Assembly (NCBI GenBank): GCA_002721285.1
Contig: PBJU01000021.1
Coordinates: forward strand, 28,636 to 43,382
DNA: 14,747 nt
Direction: 5' to 3'
Source of the DNA: Crocinitomicaceae bacterium
Lineage (GTDB): Bacteria; Bacteroidota; Bacteroidia; Flavobacteriales; Parvicellaceae
Shown here: positions 7,360 to 14,747 of the stretch, piece after piece
Position numbering within the stretch: the first letter of the stretch is position 1
How the letters are laid out: each line of letters opens with the position of its first letter
Translations under genes and position numbers: made by a program
The notes under the pieces: generated by a model
Told to the model about the DNA's origin: nothing
What the model saw: the letters and a program-made list of their open reading frames with translations, nothing else
Databases searched by the model: none

Positions 7360-8374
7360 ATGCCCAAACTTTAGATCCTTCAGAACAATTTTTACAAATG
7401 TCGATTTCTTCTCTTCCTTTTAATATTTTATTTCTGAAGTTATTATATATATTACCAAACCAAATTTTATTAAAACTTTCTTTTTTCAGATTTCCAATTT
7501 TATGACTGGCATCTTTATCAAAACAACATGGGACCAATTCTCCGTTAACAGTTATTACAGCACTGCTCCACATTCTCCAACAGTGATTACTAAAGTTGTT
7601 TTTTAATTTGTATTCTCCATTGGATTTCTTTACATATCTAGTATATTTTTCATTTTCAGGCATTAGTGGATTGCCATTTTTAAAATCATAAAATTGAGCA
7701 GTTTTAATTCTTAGCTCATTTACTCCAAGTTCCTTTGAAATTGACTTCATTTCATCAATTAAATGTTCATTTGTTTTAACTACTAGGAATTGAAAAATTA
7801 TATGTGGGTAGGTACTATTTAGGTTTTTTTTCCATTTGATGATGTTTTTTGTTCCTTTTATAACAGTTTCATACTTTCCTTTTTTTCTATATTCCTGGTA
7901 ACTTTCTTGGTCATTTCCATCTATTGAAATTATTAATCTTTTTAAACCAGATTCAATAGTTCTTTTACAATTTCTATCACTTAAAAAATGTCCGTTTGTT
8001 GAAGTTGAGCAGAAGATTTTTTTAGAGTTAGCATACTTTACAAAATCAAAAAATTTGGAGTTTATGTAAGGTTCTCCTTGAAAATAGTAGTTGATGTAAG
8101 TAAGGTTTTTGTGAAGTTGATCAATAATTTTAGTATTTAATTCAACTGTTAGATTTCCTGTTTTTCTTGAAAATTGTTTTAACCCACTTGGGCATTCAGG
8201 ACATCCTAAATTACATGTAGTTGTTGGTTCAATGCTTAAAGCATATGGTTGACCATATATTTTAGCTTTTTTACTAAATCTTGATAGTAAAAAGCTTAGG
8301 TATAGCTTTATTAAATTAATTAACTTAATAAAGGATAAAGATCTAATTATAGCTTTTGATTCTGTATAATGCAT
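7358..8374 (-). CDS. Radical SAM/SPASM domain protein
   Basis: The 338-residue protein has a radical SAM core with the [4Fe-4S]-binding CxxxCxxC motif at C54, C58 and C61 (TTCNLGCPECPSG), a YFQGEPYIN segment (97-105) in the GGE-like position, and STSTNGHFL (123-131). The C-terminal part has a SPASM-like cluster region with C265, C283, C284, C327 and C330, including GELVPCCFDKD (278-288) and ICKNC (326-330), consistent with at least one auxiliary Fe-S cluster. An amphipathic or hydrophobic N-terminal stretch (about 10-31) precedes the core. SPASM enzymes often modify peptides or proteins, but no precursor peptide or partner is adjacent, so substrate and reaction are unknown. It stands alone on the minus strand between convergent and divergent neighbours. 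Confidence 0.85.
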   Translation of the reverse strand: MHYTESKAIIRSLSFIKLINLIKLYLSFLLSRFSKKAKIYGQPYALSIEPTTTCNLGCPECPSGLKQFSRKTGNLTVELNTKIIDQLHKNLTYINYYFQGEPYINSKFFDFVKYANSKKIFCSTSTNGHFLSDRNCKRTIESGLKRLIISIDGNDQESYQEYRKKGKYETVIKGTKNIIKWKKNLNSTYPHIIFQFLVVKTNEHLIDEMKSISKELGVNELRIKTAQFYDFKNGNPLMPENEKYTRYVKKSNGEYKLKNNFSNHCWRMWSSAVITVNGELVPCCFDKDASHKIGNLKKESFNKIWFGNIYNNFRNKILKGREEIDICKNCSEGSKVWA

Positions 8375-8476
8375 TTTCTAACATTAGTTTAAAAATAATA
8401 AAATCCTTTATTAACTTACATTTATTCTTAATCATTAATTAATACCTTAGCGATTATCTTAACGAATTGATAAGTA

Positions 8477-11113
8477 ATGTGGAAGTTAATTTCTAATTTA
8501 ATATTAAGAAATAGGATTACTATTATTTGTGTTTTGGTTGTTATAACTTTCTTTTTAGGCTATAATGCAACTAAAGTGCAACTTCAATATGAATTTAATA
8601 AGTTGCTTCCTTCAAATGATCCAACTTTCTTAGCTTATGAAGATTTTAAAGGCAATTTTGGTCATGATGGGATGATGGTTGTTATTGCTACTAATGAAGC
8701 TGATTTTTATTCTGAAAGAAAGTTCAATGCTTGGTTGCAAATGGGGGACAGCCTAAAAAATCTTAAAGTTAAAGTTGTTGAAGATGATCAAACTAAAATG
8801 GAAAATGTAGTAGATTCTATTTTTTCAGAAGGACATCTATACAATATAATTAAAAACAAAGAAGAATTTAAATTTTCTCTTGAAGAGATTATTCAGCACT
8901 ATCCCTTGAATTCAAAAGAAGTGGATAGTATTGAAAATGTCATTAAAAACCTTAAGTTTTATGAAGATATAGTTTACAGAGATTCTTCTAACCTTCATTT
9001 GATGATGTTGTTTTTGAATAAAGATATTTTTAATTCAAATAATAGAGGAACCTTAATTGATGATATATATGATTTAGCTATGTCATATGATCAATATTTT
9101 TCTAATTTAAGATTTTCAGGTTTGCCTTTTATTCGTTCAGTTACCATGTTTAAAGTGAAGTCTGAACTAGGATTGTTTGTTTTCCTCGCTTTAATAGTTA
9201 CATCTATTTTATTGTTTTTGTTTTTTAGGTCATATAAAGTAGTGTTTATATCACTTATTGTTGTAATTGTAGGAGTTGTTTGGTCAATGGGAGTTATCAG
9301 CTTGTTTGGATATGAAATCACTGCTCTTACAGGTCTTATTCCTCCTCTTATTATTGTTATTGGTATTCCAAATTGTGTTTATCTAATTAATAAATACCAA
9401 CAAGAGTATAAAAATCATGGAAATAAAATAAAAGCACTAGATAGAGTGATTCAAAAAGTTGGTAATGCTACTTTTTTGACTAATGCAACTACCGCAATGG
9501 GTTTTGGAACATTTGTTTTTACTCATTCAGATATAATGAAGGAATTTGGAGTTGTTGCCTCAATAAATATCATTTGTATGTTTTTTATTAGTATATGTTT
9601 AGTTCCTATAATTTACAGTTTTCTTTCTCCACCAAAATCTAAACATACTAAGCATTTAGATCGAAAATGGATGTTTAAATCTGTTGATTATTTGGTTTAT
9701 TTCACAACAAAAAAAAGAAAGCAAGTTTATATTATTACAGGAATTCTACTTCTAATTGGTCTTTACGGAATGACATGGATGCATACTACTGGAAATATTG
9801 TAGATGACCTACCTAAAAGTGATCAAGTTGTAAAAGATTTAAAATATTTTGAAAAGGAATTAAATGGTGTTATGCCATTTGAAATTGTTCTAACATATAA
9901 TGACACAGTTTATGAAAGTTTTTCCAATATTTCAAAAATTCAAAAATTACAACTTGAATTGAAAAAAGAACAATATCTATCAAAATCTCTTTCTATTGTT
10001 GATGCAATGAAATTCATATCTCAATCCTATGCCAATGGCAAAAGTTCAAAATACAATCTTGATTTTAGCAAGTCTAAAGATCAAAAATATTTTTCGAGGG
10101 TTATTAAATCTAAATATTTCAAAAACACTTTTGTAAATAATGATGAAGGAAATAATAATGGTTTTGTAGGTACCTTTTTAGATTCAACTCATCACAAGAC
10201 AAGAATTACTTTACAAATTGCCGATATTGGAACAGCTGCTATGGATAGTTTAATCACTAGAATTAATAATACTATTGAAAGTGTTGTTAATCCAGAAACT
10301 AATTCTTTAAAAGACGCTATTGAAAATGACAGCATTTTCTATTTTTATTCAGAAAATAATAAAGTTAAATTTAGAGTTCAACAAGTTCTTACAAATGGAG
10401 AATTAACAAAATTAAATGAATTCCCATCTTCTTTTTCTGCTATTGATAGCATTTATGGTGTTGAAAAATTTCATGAAAGTATAAAATCTACTGTAGAACA
10501 TATGCATGTTAAATCCGATATTACTGGAACAGGTGTGCTATATACAAAAGGAACTACTTACTTAGTTAAAAACCTATTTATTAGTTTAATAATAGCAATT
10601 TTTGTAATAGCCATTTTAATGTCTTTTCTTTTTAAATCATGGAGGATGGTTTTGGTATCACTTTTACCTAATTTGATTCCATTGATATTTACATCTGCGC
10701 TTATGGGTTATTTTGGGATTCCTATTAAGCCATCTACAATATTAGTTTTTAGTATTGCTTTTGGAATATCTATTGATGATACTATTCATTTTTTAGCAAA
10801 ATATAGACAAGAGTTAAAAACTAAAAATATTAAAGACTCTGTAGAAATTTCTATTAAGGAAACAGGTGTTAGTATGATATATACTTCAATAATTTTGTTT
10901 TTTGGCTTTTCTATTTTTATTGCTTCAAATTTTGGAGGAACTCAAGCGTTAGGACTTTTAGTTTCTTTAACTTTATTTGTAGCTATGCTTACTAATTTGG
11001 TTCTTTTGCCTTCTTTATTATTAAGTCTAGAGAAACTGATAGTAACTAAAACTTTTAAAGAATCTGAAGATTATTTTCAAGATGATCAAGATATTGATTG
11101 GAAAAAATTATAA
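8477..11113 (+). CDS. RND/MMPL-family inner-membrane exporter
   Basis: The 878-residue protein has two homologous halves, each with one membrane helix, a large extracytoplasmic loop and a bundle of five helices. Hydrophobic segments are visible near 13-30, 231-250, 255-277, 283-305, 333-348, 357-382, 416-433, 698-719, 724-745, 752-772, 800-816 and 824-850. This is the layout of MMPL/HpnN-like RND permeases, which move lipids or hydrophobic compounds using the proton gradient. The second half has the acidic pair in GISIDDTIHFLAKYR (763-777); the matching first-half segment, IGIPNCVYLINKYQ (295-308), has none. No periplasmic adaptor or TolC-type gene is nearby, which fits the MMPL type. The substrate is unknown. 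rfbA begins 4 bases after its stop, so they are probably co-transcribed. Confidence 0.87.
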   Translation: MWKLISNLILRNRITIICVLVVITFFLGYNATKVQLQYEFNKLLPSNDPTFLAYEDFKGNFGHDGMMVVIATNEADFYSERKFNAWLQMGDSLKNLKVKVVEDDQTKMENVVDSIFSEGHLYNIIKNKEEFKFSLEEIIQHYPLNSKEVDSIENVIKNLKFYEDIVYRDSSNLHLMMLFLNKDIFNSNNRGTLIDDIYDLAMSYDQYFSNLRFSGLPFIRSVTMFKVKSELGLFVFLALIVTSILLFLFFRSYKVVFISLIVVIVGVVWSMGVISLFGYEITALTGLIPPLIIVIGIPNCVYLINKYQQEYKNHGNKIKALDRVIQKVGNATFLTNATTAMGFGTFVFTHSDIMKEFGVVASINIICMFFISICLVPIIYSFLSPPKSKHTKHLDRKWMFKSVDYLVYFTTKKRKQVYIITGILLLIGLYGMTWMHTTGNIVDDLPKSDQVVKDLKYFEKELNGVMPFEIVLTYNDTVYESFSNISKIQKLQLELKKEQYLSKSLSIVDAMKFISQSYANGKSSKYNLDFSKSKDQKYFSRVIKSKYFKNTFVNNDEGNNNGFVGTFLDSTHHKTRITLQIADIGTAAMDSLITRINNTIESVVNPETNSLKDAIENDSIFYFYSENNKVKFRVQQVLTNGELTKLNEFPSSFSAIDSIYGVEKFHESIKSTVEHMHVKSDITGTGVLYTKGTTYLVKNLFISLIIAIFVIAILMSFLFKSWRMVLVSLLPNLIPLIFTSALMGYFGIPIKPSTILVFSIAFGISIDDTIHFLAKYRQELKTKNIKDSVEISIKETGVSMIYTSIILFFGFSIFIASNFGGTQALGLLVSLTLFVAMLTNLVLLPSLLLSLEKLIVTKTFKESEDYFQDDQDIDWKKL

Positions 11114-11117
11114 TTAA

Positions 11118-11978
11118 ATGAAAGGAATTATTTTAGCTGGAGGTTCAGGTACAAGACTCCATCCATTAACTTTAGCAGTTAGTAAACAATTAATGCCGGT
11201 TTATAATAAGCCAATGATTTATTATCCATTATCTACTTTAATGCATGCTGGTATTAGAGAAATTTTATTTATTACTACTCCACATGACATGCCATTATTC
11301 CAACATCTTCTAGGAGATGGTTCTAAACTAGGATGTAGGTTTGAGTATCAAATTCAGCCTGAACCAAATGGACTTGCACAAGCTTTTGTAATTGGTAAAT
11401 CATTTATAGGAAATGATAAGGTAGCTTTAATTCTTGGAGACAATATATTTTTTGGTGGTGGTATGGGAAAGCAGCTAGTTAGCTCTACAGATCCTGATGG
11501 AGGTTATATATTTGCATATAGAGTACATGATCCTGAAAGATATGGAGTTGTTGAGTTTGGAGAAGATGAGAAGGTTATATCAATTGAGGAAAAGCCTGAA
11601 AAACCAAAATCTAATTATGCTGTTCCAGGATTATATTTTTATGATAACCAAGTAATTGATATTGCTGAAAACATCCAGCCAAGTCCTAGAGGAGAGTATG
11701 AGATTACAGATATTAATAAAGAATATTTGAATCTTGGTAAATTAAAAGTGAAAACTCTTGCTAGGGGGGTAGCATGGTTGGATACCGGTACATTTAGATC
11801 TTTGATTCAAGCTTCTCATTTTGTTCAAACAATTGAAGAACGTCAAGGAGTTGGAGTTGGTTGTATTGAAGCTGTGGCATACTCAAATGGTTTTATTACA
11901 GCCAAACAGCTAGAAGAATTAGCTCTCCCTTTAATAAAAAGTGGATATGGTAATTATTTGATGGGATTAATAGATTAA
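11118..11978 (+). CDS. rfbA: Glucose-1-phosphate thymidylyltransferase
   Basis: The 286-residue nucleotidyltransferase makes dTDP-glucose from dTTP and glucose-1-phosphate, the first step toward dTDP-L-rhamnose and other dTDP sugars of surface polysaccharides. Motifs are the nucleotide-binding [11 protein letters not shown] (8-18), [18 protein letters not shown] (22-39), LGDNIFFG (106-113) with the metal-binding Asp108, EEKPEKP (157-163), GEYEITD (192-198) and WLDTGT (220-225) with the second Asp. Length is normal for RmlA. The rest of the pathway (rfbB, rfbC, rfbD) is absent from the window. It lies 4 bases after the MMPL exporter and 2 bases before the polyprenyl synthetase, so it is part of a tight envelope-related operon. 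Confidence 0.95.
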   Translation: MKGIILAGGSGTRLHPLTLAVSKQLMPVYNKPMIYYPLSTLMHAGIREILFITTPHDMPLFQHLLGDGSKLGCRFEYQIQPEPNGLAQAFVIGKSFIGNDKVALILGDNIFFGGGMGKQLVSSTDPDGGYIFAYRVHDPERYGVVEFGEDEKVISIEEKPEKPKSNYAVPGLYFYDNQVIDIAENIQPSPRGEYEITDINKEYLNLGKLKVKTLARGVAWLDTGTFRSLIQASHFVQTIEERQGVGVGCIEAVAYSNGFITAKQLEELALPLIKSGYGNYLMGLID

Positions 11979-11980
11979 TT

Positions 11981-12942
<962 letters not shown>

Positions 12943-12946
<4 letters not shown>

Positions 12947-13842
12947 CCATAAATTTCTTTTAAAGCAGCTTGAATATTATCATATTTAAATTCAAACCCT
13001 TCTTTTTTAATTTTATCATTACATACTCTTACTCCCATCAATATTGTATCAGCAAGCTCACCATATAAGAATTTCAAAACAAAACTTGGAACATTTGGAA
13101 GTCTTATTTTTTTATTTAAAATCTTAGCTATTTCATTCGTAAGCAATTTATTGTTTATGTGTTGAGTTGCAACTGTATTATATGTTCCGTTATATTTTTC
13201 ATTTACAATTGCATTATAAAACGCATCAACTGAATCATTAATATGTATCCAAGGCATATATTGATTTCCTGACCCTATTGGAGATCCTATACCCCTTTTT
13301 ATGACATTACTAATTTTTGGTAATGCTCCTTCATTTTTATCTAAAATTACTCCTAGTCTTAATTTAACTACTCTACAAACATCTTTAAATTGATCAGTTG
13401 ATTTTTCCCATCTATAACAACAATCTCCAAGAAAGTCGTTCATATGACTATCATTTTCTGAATATATTTTCTCGTTAGTTTGGGCTCCATAAATTCCAGT
13501 TGCTGATGCAGAAATAAAACCTTTTATTTGGATGTTTTTTTCTATGATAGAACTTAAAAGTAATTCAGCTGTGAGAACTCTGCTTTTAATTATGATTTTT
13601 TTTCTTTTTGAAGTCCATGGTTTTTCTGCAATTCCAGCACCTGCAAGGTGGACAATGTGAGTTACTTCATTAAAGCAATTTGTGTCAATTTTGTTTTTTG
13701 TCCAATCCCATTCGTAATTTTTTATATCAAATTTGGAGCTTTTAGTTCTGGTAAGATGAACTACTTTGATTTTTTCTTTCAAAAGCTTTTTTGTCAAGGC
13801 AGATCCTAATAGACCTGAACCACCTGTTATAAGGACTTTCAT
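12943..13842 (-). CDS. TIGR01777 / SDR39U1-like NAD(P)-binding epimerase family protein (YfcH-like)
   Basis: The 299-residue extended SDR-fold protein has the Rossmann glycine motif TGGSGLLG (6-13), the family motif HLAGAGIAEKPW (65-76) followed by TSKRKKIIIKSRV, SASATGIYG (111-119), CYRWE (142-146) and RLGVIL (162-167). It ends in a DUF1731-type segment (about 249-296, LPNVPSFVLKFLYGELADTI...). These are the markers of the TIGR01777 family, which includes E. coli YfcH and human SDR39U1. The family lacks the classic YxxxK catalytic pair and its reaction is not established. It is transcribed convergently to the polyprenyl synthetase, with stops overlapping by 4 bases and no hairpin between, and divergently from the gene before sucA. 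Confidence 0.9.
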
Positions 13843-13916
13843 ATGAAAATAGTTTATTGTAAATTTATAACTAGATAGTTAAGTAAATGAAACTTGTCTA
13901 AAATAAATAATAACAA

Positions 13917-14216
13917 TTGGATAAAATTTTATTGCAGAAAAATATCATTGACCAACTAAATAAAGATTTACAATTATCTGGTTTTAAACCAATATTAGAT
14001 TTTGATAAAGATTTAAATAGTAATTTAAATATTATGATATCTTTTTTGACAAAAAATATTTCTCATAATTTAAGCAATTTATATCCTTTTTTGTACAGAT
14101 TAGATTTAGAAGAATCACATATAAAAAATGTTTTAGAATTGGATATTGAGCAGTTCGTTTATTTAGTTTTTAACAGAGCTAAAAAGAAAGTGGTTTTCAA
14201 AACCAATTTCAATTAA
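13917..14216 (+). CDS. Uncharacterised 99-aa protein upstream of sucA, TTG start
   Basis: I do not recognise this protein with certainty. It is a predominantly helical, soluble-looking 99-residue protein, rich in Asn, Leu and Lys. It has a leading amphipathic helix (LLQKNIIDQLNKDLQLSGF, 5-23), a central YPFLYRLDLEESHI segment (56-69) and a basic C-terminus (NRAKKKVVFKTNF). There is no signal peptide, membrane segment or Cys motif. The start is taken as TTG at 13917, because an in-frame TAA lies at 13911-13913 and the first in-frame ATG is far inside (residue 40). Placement 21 bases before sucA on the same strand suggests co-transcription. Coding is supported by frame length in AT-rich DNA and protein-like composition. 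It could act with the 2-oxoglutarate dehydrogenase complex, but nothing in the sequence shows that. Confidence 0.65.
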   Translation: MDKILLQKNIIDQLNKDLQLSGFKPILDFDKDLNSNLNIMISFLTKNISHNLSNLYPFLYRLDLEESHIKNVLELDIEQFVYLVFNRAKKKVVFKTNFN

Positions 14217-14224
14217 TTATTTTG

Positions 14225-14232
14225 CATCTTTG
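14225..14232 (+). promoter_or_regulatory. Possible -7 element just before sucA (CATCTTTG)
   Basis: CATCTTTG differs from TAnnTTTG only at the first base, but it ends just 5 bases before the sucA ATG. If used, transcription would start at or next to the start codon, giving a leaderless or nearly leaderless mRNA. No TTG box is found about 20 bases upstream, so support is weak. Confidence 0.25.
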
Positions 14233-14237
14233 TCGAT

Positions 14238-14747
14238 ATGGCTTTAGATAGTTTTTCTTTTTTAAATAGTATTGACAGTGATTTTGTTGATGAACTTCAC
14301 CAAAGATATTTGGTAGATAAGAGATTAGTTGAACAAAGTTGGAGGCAGTTTTTTGACGGATATGAATTTGCTAAGATTAATTATTCTGATGAAGAAGAGA
14401 TTCCAACTAATGTAAAAAAGGAATTTATGGTAATCAATTTGATTGATGCTTATCGTTCTAGAGGTCATTTATTTACTAAGACAAACCCTGTTAGAGAGAG
14501 AAGAAAATACAGACCAACTTTAGATATAAAGAATTTTGGTTTGGATGAAGGAGATTTGATAACTGTTTTTCAAGCAGGAGCTCAAATAGGACTAGGCCCA
14601 TCTACCTTAAATGAAATTGTCTCTCATTTAGAAGAAACTTATTGTCAATCCATTGGAATTGAATATCAATATATACGTCATCCTGAAAGAGTGGAATGGA
14701 TTAGGAAAAATATCGAATTAAAAAACAGGCCAAAATATTCAAAAGAT
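14238..14747 (+). CDS. sucA: 2-oxoglutarate dehydrogenase E1 component, N-terminal part (partial, runs off window end)
   Basis: The first 170 codons are present, from the ATG at 14238, and the frame is open to the window edge. Residues 10-42 (NSIDSDFVDELHQRYLVDKR and on to SWRQFFDGYE) match the N-terminal E2-binding region of SucA. VINLIDAYRSRGHLFTKTNPV (65-85) is the hallmark of the next domain. GIEYQYIRHPERVEWIRKNIE (140-160) matches the conserved GxEYxHI...RxWIxxxIE stretch. The thiamine diphosphate sites lie beyond the window. The full enzyme (about 920 residues) decarboxylates 2-oxoglutarate in the TCA cycle and feeds SucB. The upstream 99-residue gene ends 21 bases before. Confidence 0.95.
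   Translation, partial: MALDSFSFLNSIDSDFVDELHQRYLVDKRLVEQSWRQFFDGYEFAKINYSDEEEIPTNVKKEFMVINLIDAYRSRGHLFTKTNPVRERRKYRPTLDIKNFGLDEGDLITVFQAGAQIGLGPSTLNEIVSHLEETYCQSIGIEYQYIRHPERVEWIRKNIELKNRPKYSKD

Noticed and set aside
7101..7367. Overlapping frames on both strands in the lipoprotein repeat region (Cys/Phe-rich on minus, Leu/Lys-rich on plus)
   Set aside because: They are side products of a repeat without stops in other frames. The frame with a lipoprotein signal peptide, proper start and downstream terminator is the real one.
8375..8476. Clear divergent promoters between the radical SAM gene and the MMPL gene
   Set aside because: Only imperfect matches such as TACCTTAG at 8443-8450 are present, without a well-spaced -33 box, so I did not list a promoter. 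The TTAATTAA palindrome there is expected by chance in such AT-rich DNA.
9091..9321. Minus-strand frame of 76 codons inside the MMPL exporter
   Set aside because: It is antisense to membrane-helix coding DNA, is Thr/Ile/Asn-rich, and has no motif.

Overview
The window is about 14.7 kb of AT-rich chromosome from a member of the Bacteroidota, most likely a flavobacterium-like, low-GC lineage. This rests on several things seen in the sequence: strong A/T codon bias, start codons preceded by A/T-rich tracts rather than Shine-Dalgarno sites, a TTG/TAnnTTTG-type promoter before rplM, and protein versions typical of the phylum (the RplM N-terminus, the MMPL exporter, the SucA N-terminus). There is no sign of phage, transposon, CRISPR array, rRNA or tRNA. 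No gene-free stretch exceeds about 150 bases.

Left edge (1-256, minus strand): the first codons of a probable urocanate hydratase (hutU), preceded by a 48-residue Cys-rich DUF5522-type microprotein. Divergent from them, on the plus strand, lie gdhA (NADP-type glutamate dehydrogenase) and kbl (2-amino-3-ketobutyrate CoA ligase). Together this is an amino-acid catabolism / glutamate block.

Translation block (3011-6963, plus strand): rplM-rpsI, then a structured 113-base gap, then rpsB-tsf, an intrinsic terminator, and pyrH-frr. The order rpsB-tsf-pyrH-frr is the classic conserved bacterial cluster (ribosomal protein S2, EF-Ts, UMP kinase, ribosome recycling factor). The rpsI-rpsB gap holds two hairpins and may be a ribosomal-protein leader.

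Middle (7065-8374): a small acidic lipoprotein made of tandem APVEEA-type repeats with a His-rich tail faces a convergent orphan radical SAM/SPASM enzyme. A strong hairpin terminator lies between them.

Envelope block (8477-12946, plus strand): an 878-residue RND/MMPL exporter, rfbA (glucose-1-phosphate thymidylyltransferase) and a short-chain polyprenyl synthetase are separated by only 4 and 2 bases, so they are probably one transcript supplying sugar-nucleotide, isoprenoid and lipid-export functions. A TIGR01777-type NAD(P)-binding epimerase converges on it with a 4-base overlap.

Right edge (13917-14747): a 99-residue protein of unknown function that appears to start with TTG, followed by the first 170 codons of sucA (2-oxoglutarate dehydrogenase E1).

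Most of the window is ordinary housekeeping DNA, and I see no convincing new multi-gene system. The items most worth a second look are the DUF5522 microprotein, the rpsB leader, the repeat lipoprotein, the orphan SPASM enzyme and the uncharacterised gene before sucA.
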